Source of the DNA: Phytoseiulus persimilis
Taxonomy: Eukaryota > Arthropoda > Arachnida > Mesostigmata > Phytoseiidae
Reading direction: 5' to 3'
Assembly (NCBI GenBank): GCA_037576195.1
Contig: CM075101.1
Span: 29,016,001 to 29,080,000, forward strand
DNA: 64,000 nucleotides
Shown here one piece after another: positions 1 through 12,085 of this stretch. A program made the translations under genes and the position numbers. The notes beneath the pieces are model-generated. The model was given only the letters and a program-made list of their open reading frames with translations. It was not told the DNA's origin and did no database searches. The first letter of the stretch is position 1. Every line of letters begins with the position of its first letter.

Positions 1-1
1 G

Positions 2-223
2 GGTGTTGGCAGAGAGGCATCCTCGAAACGCTACAAAATCGACAGAGGCGCCTCTTTTCACGTCGCTCATCTGGCTGAGCCAGCCTGGATCGTGTCAACG
101 CCTCTTCATACATGTTCGAGTTGTGGCCCAGAACAAGTAGAGGTTAAGAGATCCCTCCGTTGGGCGACGGGCAGAGGGATCGCGAGACAGGATGGCATGA
201 TTATTCCAGTTGACTTACAATAA
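2..223 (+). CDS. possible 3' end of an unidentified gene (partial at left edge)
   Basis: An open frame runs from the left edge to a TAA at 221-223 (73 codons) with no start inside the window. The translation is mixed and protein-like, with a CSSC motif about two thirds along and a C-terminus ending PVDLQ. I do not recognise a family. If real, it is the last exon of a gene transcribed toward HELQ, whose stop codon is 146 bp further right, so the two genes would be convergent. No AATAAA follows on this strand before 300. Possible splice donors inside (around 137 and 142) mean the true end could be earlier. A chance open frame is the main alternative. Confidence 0.3.
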   Translation, partial: GVGREASSKRYKIDRGASFHVAHLAEPAWIVSTPLHTCSSCGPEQVEVKRSLRWATGRGIARQDGMIIPVDLQ

Positions 224-308
224 CCCACACGCAGGAATTCAATTCAGGGAGCCAGAGAAGCGAAGTTTGCAAGTCCATCTTTGAAATCCACAAGAATTGG
301 ATTCACGC

Positions 309-314
309 TTTATT
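309..314 (-). promoter_or_regulatory. HELQ poly(A) signal
   Basis: AATAAA on the minus strand, 55 nt after the HELQ TGA at 369-371. This is a normal distance for the end of a short 3' UTR. Confidence 0.7.
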
Positions 315-368
315 CAGCAATGGGTTGATATTGTTTACATGATCACCTGTGATCTCGACCGCACCCGA

Positions 369-3300
369 TCACACGGTGATGAAAGATTGAAGAACTTGGT
401 CAGCTTGCTCCTGCAAGTCCTCGGCCTGCTTGAGGAGATAATGTTTCGCCGCTGCGACGATCTGTACCGCTGTCTTCCTGGGCATGTGATCCAGCTGCAA
501 ACGAACAAGAGGCAATAGATTATTATGTTGAAGCATGCGCAGCTCTGAAGACTTGCTGAATTCAAAAATCTGTGACGAGCACTCACTTTCGTCACCAATT
601 CCTCTGGGTCGGCCTTCGCGATTGCGGATACACTTTTATAACCCGCGACGAAGAGTTGCCTGAAAATTCCAAAATTGGTTCCAGATGACCAGGACGTCAT
701 AACGGTGAGATAACCGCGGGGTTCAAGCGGCAGCAAATAAACATTCAATACCGGGATTTTCACCAACCTCGCGCGACCGCGTTTGACCGTCGGGAGCTCC
801 ATCAGCTTCATGAGCTCCATTGAAGAACAATGAGATAAGCTAGAAATGAGCCCGAGCCTCAGAATTGCATCAAAAATGTTGGATCAGAATAAGAATCAAC
901 CAAATGGAATCAGAACCAGAGAAGGAACCAGATGACGCATTCGAGATCTATCGGAAACTCACTTTCGAACGAACGCGGGCAACAGATCGCGGAGAGCCCA
1001 AAACTCTGGCAGGTCGCTGCAGAACTGGGATATCGATAGAGCATTCGAGGTCGATAGCGACAGAAGACTTTGTACGGAGCCTCGGTGTTCCTCAAACCTG
1101 AAATGACCGGTGTCACACACTCTGTTATCGGGCTTAGCTCTGAGCTGCCTAACGTTGGCGCCCCGACAGGAGCTAAGGGTCCCCGGAAGATGTTTCAGAC
1201 GATCGTAACCGGAGTCCGGAATATATATGAGAATCTCAGAGCAGCTCGATCCAACTCGGAATTCGAGGGAATACGGTTACACCCACCTCTCAGCGACTTG
1301 CCATACATTCTGCTTTTTCCAAAGCGCATTCAGTTGTAGCGTCACGTAGAATTTCTGGAGGAGTCGCCGCTCGTTCTCTGCGTTTCATGAGATATTGAGG
1401 TTACTAATCTCATACATCCAGACTATTTTTGAGGTAAAAGAACCTCAATCGAAGGAGCGGGGCAGAACGACTAATATGAAAACTGATTCGACTCGCCCTT
1501 GATTGGCTTGTTGAGCCTCAAGCGCACTATCAAGCTTTCGGTGATTCCAATCGTCTCTGCAACCTTCCAATAAATATTTCGAGTCAGGATTGTGCTTGAA
1601 CGTCTCATGGAGTAATTTTGACTCGATTTTCGCTTCGAATTTCGATTTCGGGAATTATGATTTCTCGCTGGAATACCTGTCGATCCTCTTCGGTCAGTTC
1701 ACAGAAAAGATCCATGTACAGCATTCCATCTAACCTAAAGAATACACGAATAACGTCAAGCATCCGTTGTCTGATGAAGCAGTTCATGCAGAGAGATTCG
1801 AAAAGAGCCAATAGAAGTTCACCTCGTCGGCACCATATCATTCGGTGTTATGAGGTATATCAAGTGCAGATGCGTTGTCAACGATAGGTGCTCAAGAGCC
1901 ATCCGGAGGTCTTCGTATAACGGGGCCACTTTGTGCGGATCGATGACTCCTGCGAATTTCTTAGGATGATGAAAAAGTGCGGCGGAGGCTCTCATTTAGT
2001 TATCGAAGCTTCCATACACAGATTCATGCATGAAAGCAGTCGCTCTAACCTTTGAAGCTTGCTCTCCCGAGTGAGCTGGCCGTGAGTTTGCCGTTCTCAT
2101 CCACAACAATCAGTTGTTTTTCTTTCAGGCTTTCCATAACTTCATTGACGAGCTCGGTCACGTTCCTGGTATCAGGAATGAACAAACGAGTGAATCATCG
2201 GATTGCTGCAGCTCCAATACCCACTACCATCATCAAGTTGAAGACGCCCGATAATACGACAACTTCGAAGTTTGTTCATCAGATTACTTTTCACTGTTTT
2301 GCTGATAGAAGAGAGTCTCATGATAGATATCTTCGAGGCCTGCTGTACTGGTGACGATGTTTAAGCCAATGACCGAAATCGCAAGTGCTTCGAGTGTTTC
2401 CGGTGTGACTCCAGAATGACAATTCTCTACAGGCGAGCGCAGAAGCTTCATCACCTGCAACAAATTAGGCGTTTGGACAGCCATCTCGTGGAGTGCCGGC
2501 CCCCGCGATCGCCCCATTCTCTAGCTCTGTCACGGCTATTCCAGCCCTGCCGATAACTGGCGGAATGATCTGCGGAACGATAGGAGATGGATATTGCGAA
2601 CGCCGCGGCGCGAATCATTCAACGTCGAGCTCACCGAGCTTCTTGTTGCGGCCTTGCAAACCAGAATGCTTTCTCCTGAAACCAGGAGAACATAAAGTGA
2701 GTCAATCCACAGAGAGCGCCAGCTGATCATATCTCATCATCACAGGCAAGAAACCAATTGTTGAGAGGATGCTTGCGGAGATCGCAGCAGCATACCGGAT
2801 GTGTCGAGCCCGGCGCGGCCTGCACGTCCGATCATCTGCTTATAGCGAGCTGGGGTGAGGAACTCGACACCGACGTAAGGTGATTTGAGAATGACACGCT
2901 TGGCAGGCAGATTCACGCCAGCGGCCAACGTCGACGTACAGCACAAACATGATAGCGTACCCTCAAGATAAGCTTCCTGTGGGGATGGAATAGTCATATG
3001 AGAAAAAAAAACCGAGCTGGCGGCTCGTCCCCCGCATGCGATGTGTGGTTTCGCGCCAGCGCCGTTCCAAACTGAATGAAATGTAATTAATACCTCCACG
3101 AGTCTTCGTTCGTCGTTTGTGAGACCACTGTGGTGGTAAGCGACTCCAAATGGAATTGTTTGCCTCAGTACAGGACAAATACGGCCAGCCTCCGCCGTCA
3201 GAGCTTTCAAGAGACCAATCTGCAAAGATGAATGCATGATTCATACAAGCCGGGCCTCCTGCTGTTACATGAACCGGATATATCCTCGACGCGTCGATAT

Positions 3301-6300
3301 ATAGAATCAGGAGTCTAGTTTTCAAGCAAAGCAGGGCATCGCAAACCTTTTTCTCCACTTTGAAATCCCTCAGTTCTGGTTTCAGAAATCTAGATAAGTT
3401 CAGGGCGACACTCTCGCAATTTTTCCGCGTCGGACAGAAAACCAAAACTGCTGAAGTAGGAATCAATTCCTCCACCAAAAGCTGGGGGGTGAAGTCGAAT
3501 GAATTGGGTGAGATCATGGCGCTTACTCTTCAGACAATTAATACTCACGGTGATGTGATCCGGATCGCATTTCTCTTGCTCTTCCGACGCCGGTCGCCCC
3601 AGTTTTCTCTTCAAGCGTAGTTCGGAAGACTTCGTCACCTTCATTATGGAAGATTCGAATTAGCAAGTGGCTCCATTTGATTTGAATAGATTGGATCTTT
3701 CGATTTGAGGATGTGTCCTCACTTTCTCCGCGGATGGGCCCCATGCGAGAACCCAAAGAGTCAGGATACTAACCTCTAGTACAGTGCGCTCGACTAGAAT
3801 GTGCTCGACCAGCTCTACGGGACGGAAATCACCAAGGTATATCTCAGCCTTCAAGAATCTGGAAACAATGGTAGATCAGACGCGCTCAGATCTGTTCTGT
3901 TCCAGGTCAAAATTTACAAGAAATATCAGACTGATCATACCTCGACAATTCATTCATGTTGCCGATGGTTGCACTCATGCCTATGATTTGGGCAGTTGAC
4001 ATCTTCTTCAATTTCACAAGTAGAATCTGCGGGTTCAAAACCTACTATATGAGTCTCAAAGTTGGAGGTGTACGCTATCACATGGAGCACGAACGACGCG
4101 CACTGACCTCAAGTCCTGCACCTCGTTGACTGCCATCACCAATCATATGCAGTTCGTCAACTATCACAAGGCCCAGCTCCTCTAGACGCTCGGTTTCTAT
4201 CTGAGGGAATACAGTCGATCGAAGGTAAGCGTGAAAACCCAGTTGTGAATCGAAAAATTCAGCATGTGTTGGAGTCATACGATGCCACAAATGGGAATCG
4301 TGCTCAAGTGAGGGATTTTTATGCTACTCAGATATCTCTGTAATACGAATTATTTCTGCCTACAAACCAATGAGTTAATGAGGAAATGCGCTTTCTCGAT
4401 GGTGGCCACAAAGATCGACGATCGTTTTCTCCGCTTGACCGGAGGTATGAGGCCGACGCTCCCAGCGTATTCTTCCACAAGGAATCCAAGCTCTATGCCT
4501 GAAGGTTCCGTAAGAACGCGATGATTCATTTGTGAAGAGCCGGGAAACTCGAATCTCTCCCGCTCGGTGAACGATCGATGTGATATAGTGAGTAGATCGG
4601 TTAAACCATCGCAGGGAATAATTACCGAAATTGGCCAGTGCTCTGACTTTCTCTTGCACAATAGAGACATATGGTAAAATGAACAGAACGTTCTTCCGAT
4701 TAACGATGAGTTCCTAAAAGAGACGAGGGACTGGAATTAGCCAGTTCATCTTTCAGAACTTGCAATCACTTGGAACTGAACAAACTCCACTTACTTTAAA
4801 AGCTAAAATTTCAGCAACAAGTGTCTTCCCACCGCTTGTCGGCAAAGAGTATATGAGGTTCTGACGTTTTTTCAGGGCGGGAAGCGATAAACACTCCTTT
4901 TGCCAATCGTAAAGAGAGGCGATACCTGGATCGAATCAGAAATTCGTTGATACACGCAGAATATTTCTTCCGCGATACAACGATTAGTATCCGTCACCAA
5001 CCTCGGTCTTTGAGGAGGATATCTTTCACTTGTAGAGGTAGTCCGAAAAAATCCCCATTGGGCGAGGCTCCATGGATGAGCGAAGCATTTTGAGATTCCT
5101 CGACGAAGATCTGAGTAGCTTCAAGCACTTTTTGATTGTATCGCAAGCGATCCGTCACCTGAGAAAGGATACGGTGAAGAGGCGCACGGGATACACGAGT
5201 TTCAAAAGTATGAACATGGGAGATAGGTGAAGTTGAGGGTACATTGGTATGAGTTGAGTTTTCCCTATCCGCCATTTCCGGTCGACGGATGGCACGCGAA
5301 GCTGACAAAGTTATGACGAAGTGGCGAGGAGCAACTAGCAGCCAGGTCTCATGAACATGCGAAGCAGCACCGATCAATGAGCTACTAAGCGATATCACAT
5401 TCGTCATATCAAATCGACTACCTCGAGTAAAAGCTTTGTTAGGAAGATTCCGACAATGATACATCACATTTCGATGCGAGAGAGAGGTCCGGATTTGTGA
5501 GTACGGAACCGTGGGAGAAACAGGAAACGAAAGTGGAAGAGAGCGCAGACGTGGGTTCGCGCTGCTTCCTAATCCGCATGTGAATAAGTCGGTGGAATAA
5601 GTACCTGATCCAAGATAGACATGCTCAACACACTGTCCTGGGTGTTGAGCACTGACGCCGTCGTCTTGTTCCAGGATCTCAGGGGGGTCCTGGGAGGATC
5701 GTTGTTCAAAGTTATATCGAATAGGTCCATGGAGTCGTCCGCCATCTGGAACACATCAGAAATTGAACATCGCACAGAGTCGCACCTGAGCGAGGCTGAG
5801 AGGAGAATGAGAGGTGTTATTTAACGAACCACGAACGACATACTGTCCCAGAGAAGCGGGAGATCGGGTTGCTCGAGGGATGTTTGCCCTATACCAACCA
5901 AGTTATCATCGAGTCTAACCCGAGGCTTACTTTCGTCTGAGCAGTCTTTCTTCTCTTGCGCCTGTACATCAGTGAGCATTCATCAGCGAGGGTTCAAGAA
6001 CTGGAGACAGTACGCCACTGTATCATTTTGAGTGAAAGAGGAAAGCGTTGAGAGAAGAACCGCGCCATTCCTGTGCCAGTGTTTGTTGTGAACAAGGTAT
6101 CATGAGTCGATAACTGAGCTGCTTGCAGACGATACCCAGTGGCGCGGGATTCGACGCTCCTAACGACATGGTGATCGTAAGGCTATCCTTCACTCCATCG
6201 TGAATGATGGTTTCTCATTTCGAGTCGACATGGGATACGGCTTTGCTCGGACTCGTTGAATCAGCCCTCCTCAGACGCGTGAAGAGGCGGACGTACGATT

Positions 6301-6561
6301 TCGCCGTCGGTGCCGAGTTCCGTTAGCGCCTCAGATCGACGTTCCCAGTTCGTTGATGGGACCAGAAATACATCGTTTTTTTTTAACTGAGCGTCGCTTG
6401 CACTTCTCCGAAAGTTAACACATTGAATGAAGTCAGGAGCAGTCTGCACTGTGAGATAAGAACACGTCATCACGGTATTGGATTTTGCTTCTGTGCCTCT
6501 CAACCGTCTCCACCACGGCAAGGAAGTTCAGGAATTCCGCCTGAAATGCCGTGCCTGCCAT
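369..6561 (-). CDS. HELQ: HELQ, Ski2-like superfamily 2 DNA helicase (26 exons, 943 aa)
   Basis: ATP-dependent 3'-5' DNA helicase of the HELQ/mus301 family, acting at stalled forks, crosslinks and double-strand breaks in the nucleus. Exons, 3' to 5' of the gene: 369-494, 587-659, 768-839, 963-1097, 1287-1377, 1497-1563, 1677-1734, 1823-1949, 2050-2165, 2288-2454, 2635-2675, 2796-2976, 3094-3219, 3347-3481, 3549-3638, 3774-3858, 3941-4026, 4108-4200, 4368-4498, 4626-4713, 4795-4925, 5002-5158, 5605-5795, 5844-5961, 6297-6386, 6505-6561. They sum to 2832 nt in one frame. Visible motifs: Walker A TSGGKT (about 234-239), DELH (336-339), SAT (370-372), [11 protein letters not shown] (540-550), [10 protein letters not shown] (573-582), then winged-helix, ratchet and C-terminal helix-hairpin regions ending ITV-stop. 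Vertebrate HELQ is about 1100 aa; the difference is in the poorly conserved N-terminus. From 5158 downward every junction is supported by similarity. The exons above 5600 rest on phase, splice consensus and a CCACCATGG start context, so they are less certain. Confidence 0.95.
2796..2976 (-). other. HELQ: HELQ helicase motifs V and VI exon
   Basis: This 181-nt exon encodes [16 protein letters not shown] (motif V) followed by [17 protein letters not shown] (motif VI with the arginine finger). It starts at a CAG acceptor and ends at TCCG|gtatgc. The next exon (2635-2675) is only 41 nt and finishes the GESIL strand. Confidence 0.95.
4108..4925 (-). other. HELQ: HELQ helicase ATP-binding core (motifs I and II)
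   Basis: Four exons carry RecA-like lobe 1. Exon 4795-4925 holds the LYDWQ Q-motif-like start and the Walker A loop SLPTSGGKT. Exon 4626-4713 encodes the strand ending [12 protein letters not shown]. Exon 4368-4498 holds the [11 protein letters not shown] segment. Exon 4108-4200 holds [12 protein letters not shown] (motif II). All catalytic residues expected of an active Ski2-like helicase are present, so there is no sign of decay here. Confidence 0.95.
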
Positions 6562-6642
6562 GGTGGGGACTTTTTCGGCTGAATTCCAGTGATTTGCCCT
6601 AGTCTAGCTCCTCGAAGCCACTACGACCCTTCCGGGGAGCAC

Positions 6643-6916
6643 GTCAGCTGGGCCGCGGCGTCAACTGGGCCTCGCCGTCAACTTCCGAGCGGACCGGAAG
6701 GCAGCGGACTTGAAGCGGATTGGGAGATTGGGTGAGGTTAGGTTAGGGCTCGGGCGAGCGAGCGGAGCGATGCGAGCAGATCGACAGCCAGCGCACTCGA
6801 AATCGTTCGGGGAATCCGGTGAGATCAGGTTGAGGCCCCTGTTGACCCCGTGGCCCGGTTGACGCCATGGCCCAGTTGACGGCGAAGCCCAGTTGACGCC
6901 GGGGACCAGTTGACGG
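6643..6916. repeat. foldback-like repeat element, copy A (inverted arrays of a 17-bp unit)
   Basis: The left end carries about 2.4 tandem copies of a 17-bp unit, GTCAACTGGGCCTCGCC. The right end carries about five copies of the reverse complement, GGCCCAGTTGACGGCGA. They flank a core of roughly 165 bp that includes GGTGAGGTTAGGTTAG. The inverted arrays can pair, giving a foldback or MITE-like structure. There is no coding capacity. The same architecture and alignable core occur at 39634-39897 in the same orientation, which argues for a mobile family rather than local duplication. It lies about 80 bp upstream of the HELQ ATG. I cannot define target-site duplications. Confidence 0.75.
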
Positions 6917-9900
6917 ACACCCCCCTTCTCATCAGTTCTCACCGAGTTTCGGCATCAGACCATAGATTCGAGAAAGTGGATTCGATTTCACCACAGAAAC
7001 CGTCACTCTCAAATGTCTTCTCGACGTGTGTTGTGCGGAGAGTGCACCGTGTGTGTGAGGAATGTCGAGGAGCCTTTTTTAGAGTCGCCTCCCTGAATGG
7101 AGCTGTGACGGGAAAGTTCCGGAAAACCCCTGAACGTGGACAAGAGTTGGAGGATATCCCTCCCGACTTGGCGCCAATACCTCAATCAACACCCTACCGG
7201 GAATATAACTCCCATCGCCGCCCGTTCGAACCTTGAATTTCGGGAATGTCGGCAGGAAGACATGGAGCTTCGACCCTTGGGATGATCCTCGAATGAGACC
7301 ATCTTGAGAGATCCGCGATCAAAATCCCACATCGAATATCTCGCCACTCATGTCCAGCGAATGGTCGACGCCATCAGACAGTCGAGAGTACTTGGCAATC
7401 CCAGGATACCACGTTCACTGTCCTGGGTAAGAAGAAGTCGTGTGCCGATATCTGAACGAGTTCGAAGTCCGATACTATGCGGCAAAAATCCAAGAGCGCA
7501 GCAAATGGAGAGTTTCGTTGTTCTCAGAAAAATATTCCCAGCTCACTGTGCTCACGGTTATCCGGTCACGGTGCCTGAACCCTCAGTCGGAAACGTACAT
7601 CGCATTGTTTCGACACGCTTCCATTGTGATCGTTAATGTCGAGCGCTCTAAAACACTCTCATTAGACAAAAGACTTTCCTTAACCAATAAGAACGTCAAA
7701 CATCAGACAATACCTGAGCGCTAAAGGCTTCGAGGCTCTCATAACTTTGGGTTCCCGAGATGGGCTTCTAGTCCATTCAGGGTTCAGAGAGCCTTGGACG
7801 CGTCTGAATTCCAAGAAGAGACAAGGAAATGGAGATACGGGGACGAGGTAAGGACGCCGCTCCACGTTCGGAGTGAGTTTTGCCTGACTCGCCTGTCTTT
7901 GCTACACTCATTGTTTCTCCGTCTGCCTTCCTCTCGATGTTCTAACCCTTTTCGCGCATCTCAGGCCCACTTGTCGTTTCCATTCTCGGATTTTGAAGGG
8001 TAAAAGAATGTCCTCATATTGTCGTCGATTGCGATCCGCTCTATCGTAATATTTCCAATCTCCAGAGTGGTTGAATCACTCATGGTTCCACTCCCCAGGC
8101 AGCAGGGACGGCTCCTGAGAGGCCAGGGCGAGTCTCATCCTGATCAGCGGTGTGTTTAGGGGCGCTCAGGGGCATTCCCGCCTTCGATGATTTTCCTCCT
8201 CTGGGCTCGATGTTAATCACCAACGGCATACACTGCTGCCCCGAACCCGGGGCTGGCAACCCTCCAGTAGTGGAGTTCGGAGCGAACGCTCAACTCGGCC
8301 TGCTCTTTGGCGGCTACTAGTCGCTCAGTCGGGGAACGAACCCGGAACGCCTCGCTTCCATTTTCCTCTCGCCATAAGCAGCTCCAGATGAAACCACTTT
8401 TCGATGAGACCAGTTCACGTCTTTTGCGGGTCGAAGAAATCCGCCTCACGGAAGGCAGCATTGTCAGCTACTGCGACTCTAATAGGAAGCCCGGGACTTC
8501 GATTCAACCTCACTCTTCGCAACGGGCCCGACTGCGCAGTGCTCAGCTTTTTTCCATGGCCACTTCCTCTGGAAACACACATCACAATCACCAAGACTCT
8601 GACATTCTTCAGCAGCACAGAAATGGGCGAACGTCCATAGCTTGATCAAGTCTCCATCGTGTTTCGCGGAGAATATTTTCCAGCATCGATTGCGAAGGCT
8701 TGGAGGGAGCGAGAAACGTTTGCAAAAGACTGCAAAGACTCAACTGGCTATCTTCGTTCCAGTTCGATCACTTCTCGCGGCTTGAACATGATGAATCATG
8801 ATGTTCAAGCCAGGCTAGGAAGTTTTCGAGTGGCACATAAGATTGTTCTCCTATGAATGCTTCCCATCTCCAAATTTTAGTTATGAGGGAGCCTCCGGAC
8901 CCGGAAACGGATACCTCGGTCGAATAACGCATCAAAAACATTTCGAGATATGGGCTATTAAGGCTCCGAGGGAAATTTGCGTTCGTTGCCCAATTTCTCT
9001 CCTTCCAAGTCCTCATTGGAGCATGTAAAGTAGGCTGTAGCCAGGGTCGGGACAGGTCGGCAAGGCCAAAGCTAGAACATACAAAGCTAGATTTTGAGGT
9101 TATCGAACATTTTAGCCGGTTTCAGGCCGTTTAGCATCGATAGTCTTGACGCAGAAAACACCCCATAGCCCGGCGGAACCTTCCTGATATCGATGAATCT
9201 TGGCCAAACCTGTAGAACAGACCAAAACGGCATCGTAATCGCCCGTCGCGGCTGAGTCTCGGACGCGGGATTTCGACTACGCAGCGCCCATCGCATCATA
9301 TTTTGAACGAAGTTTGAGTGTATGAAGGTGAAAAGAGACAACCCACCGTGGGCTCACGCTCGAAAGTGATTATCTTCCGCACTCAAGCACCTACATGCAG
9401 ACTCAGAGAAAAACAAAGCTGAAGCGGTGGCAACCCGGCGGGTGTTCCAATCATCCGCGAAGAGATGGGACGACACGAATAGAGTTGAACATAATCAGCA
9501 CTGGACACACATACCCCACATCTTCGATTCGCGATTTTAACACGGCCTGGCTTTCCCCATGATAGGAGCACGCTATGGGAAACTGTTTCCTGAAACCTAA
9601 TCCTCGTGATTTCCTAGGACGCGCTGCATTGAATGAGCCGGGAATTCCGGCACATCAGCGGTTTTAGAGAGAGTTGAAAACCGCGCCTTGTCATTGGTCG
9701 ATGCTCTGAGCCCAGATTAAGACATTGGAGATGCCTGAAAAGCTCCGCTGTTCGAGTTAAAACTCGTTCCCCATCTGGTGGACTTCTTCCCTACCGAAGG
9801 AATCACCCGCATCCTTGTACAAGGAGCTCTAGTTCTCGCATGTCGTCAACATTCGCGAGCGCAGAACACTCCAATGATAGGATAAATCAGCAACAGGTCT

Positions 9901-12085
9901 GATTATTTAGTGAGCCGATTGCCTTTACGAACTGCAACTGTCTAGCGAGTCAAGTCGAGCGGCGGCGAAGCGACCAAGCGTCTAAACACGCCTCGATTGC
10001 GGCAACCGCCTACCAACCCTCGAGGAGAAGGGAGAGAAGAAGAAAAATATGGGCTTGAGTATAAGATAGGGAGCACAAAAATCTACTTCGGGTTTTTGCT
10101 TGGTCGGCTTATAAGCATCTAATGGTAAATGCTGTGAGAAGAGAAATGCGTCTTCCTTTGCTAGGCGAGCTCTAGTTTTGTTCCTCGCAGCACTTACAAA
10201 CCTTTATTGAGGTTGTGCTGCCACGGCTCTGGATGCCACCGCGTCTCGGAGTAGTCTTGATGGTGGAAAAGTTTTCCTGATGGACGAACAAAAACGTTAT
10301 CTTCGAGTTTGCCGGTGTAAACACAGATGGCTAAAACAGCTCGGACCGGTTACGAGAGATTCTATTGTTGTCGAAGTTAAGCACCGATTCAAGCAATTTG
10401 TCCAGGGTGGCCAGCATCCTGTCTTTATCCAGGTTTCTCGATTCCGATGGCTCCATTCCCTCTGTTTGCTGCTTCCACCTGTGGTCCAAAGGTACATGTT
10501 CCCTTGAGGTCTTGCCAGGAACGCCAGGTCCTGGTTAAGCTCAGCGTTTTTTGTCCTGCGTGCTCCCCCGTGTGTTTTCCGAACTTCCCTCATCCCTGAT
10601 ATCTCTACACTCCCTTCGTGTGCACTGAAAACTCCGCTCCAATGCATCGGCCGAGATTCCGGATCCTCGTGTGTTCTGAACGGCTTTCCGCGATTCGATT
10701 CGGAATTAGTCCAGCCATCGATCTAACGGATCCATCAATCTCGGTTCCGGACTGGAAGAGCTCCCCATGGCAGTCAGCCATTGGTGGCGGGGAATAACGC
10801 GGAAGCTGAGTTAGGGCTGTATCGGCGGGTCCCCAGAGAACTGCCGAGAGCGGGGTGGCGTATTTGTGAGAAATTATCAGCTGTGCCCGATTGCGTGCCA
10901 GTTTCCTCTGAGTCTGCAACGGAGTTCAGAGCTCTTTGAGAGAGCTGCGTGACGAGCGTCTATGTAGTTTGGAATACAACATGAAAGCAACTGAGAGATA
11001 GAGAGGTGTAGAGATGGAGAGAGAATGCAATAAAAAAAACTGAGGTCGGATCGAATCTGCGCTGAATGTTCGAATGGAAATCCTCCTCTCCACACTTTCG
11101 TTCTGAATGAGAGGGGTGTTAAAATTCGGCACCGCGACCGAGGATCTCGGAGCTTCCGCATAGGCGCCGTCGTATACAGACTCCCGTACACAAGCCTGAA
11201 CACACTCATACATACATCTCTTACGCTTGCCTGACATGTATTTAAATTGGACCGAAAATCATCCAACGACGAGCTCCATCCTCCGAATGGGCGAGCTTCC
11301 CTCCGTTCGGCACGGAATTGAGTCTGGCTTGGCTTTGATGTCGAGATCCGCTGAGGTGGTCTGAGCTGATCTCAGCCAAACTGAGTCTTGTTCTGGGATG
11401 AGTCCTGTCATTGCGACAAGAAACAGAGTTTTCTCCTGCCTTCCGTCACATACATCTAACCGCGTCGTGACTCCATCTGAAGCACACTTCATGATTCCTC
11501 TCGTTGCGGTATAAGTTGCGGAATCTCGATTCACATGAATAGGAAGCTACACTGAAGAACGTTGAGCATTCTATCGGTGCGAGACTACGAAGCGATCTGA
11601 ATAATTCGTCTCCGCAAAACAACGCACCTGGGGTCTCTCGGCTTTTTATTGGCGAAATTGAAGATCACCGATCGGGATGGCGGAGTTTCTCTTGGAGACT
11701 GCAGAAGATCCGAACCCTCGTGCTCGGTCACAGGACACCCTTGGTGGATTCTCCCCAGCGTCAACAGAGCTCTCATTGAACAGAGCCGAATGAACAGGGG
11801 ACGGAGTATCCGAATAGAGTGGAGCAGCCGAATTTAGTGGATAAGGAGCCTCGAGCATCCAAAGGCACGAAGTACGCCCGGAATTCCGCTGCATATATGA
11901 AGTGTTCTCAGCTATTCGGTGGAATGATAATTCGTTCGCCTCGCTTGCGATGCTCCAATGGGGATCGGCTCGAGGGGAACAGCCAATGGGGAGTCACCGC
12001 GGGAAAAAGGAAATTGACGAGATTAAGGTATGTGGGGTTCCCTTTTCCGCGGAGGCGATTGAAATAAAATCGATTTGCTGAACGT
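6917..12085. other. no gene established
   Basis: Short open frames occur on both strands, but none has a family match, a consistent exon chain or a start context I would trust. The hairpin at 8779-8811 is the only distinct structure. Probably intergenic DNA, or a long intron or upstream region of a gene outside my reach. Confidence 0.5.
8779..8811. repeat. perfect 11-bp inverted repeat, 11-nt spacer
   Basis: GGCTTGAACAT at 8779-8789 and its exact reverse complement ATGTTCAAGCC at 8801-8811, spacer GATGAATCATG. It can form a stable hairpin or serve as a dyad binding site. No gene is seen next to it. Confidence 0.85.

Noticed and set aside
6136..6169. ATG at 6169 with donor CTGG|gtatcg as the first HELQ exon
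   Set aside because: Phase does not fit the next exon without a poor acceptor; the 6505-6561 start has a better context and fits phase through 6297-6386.
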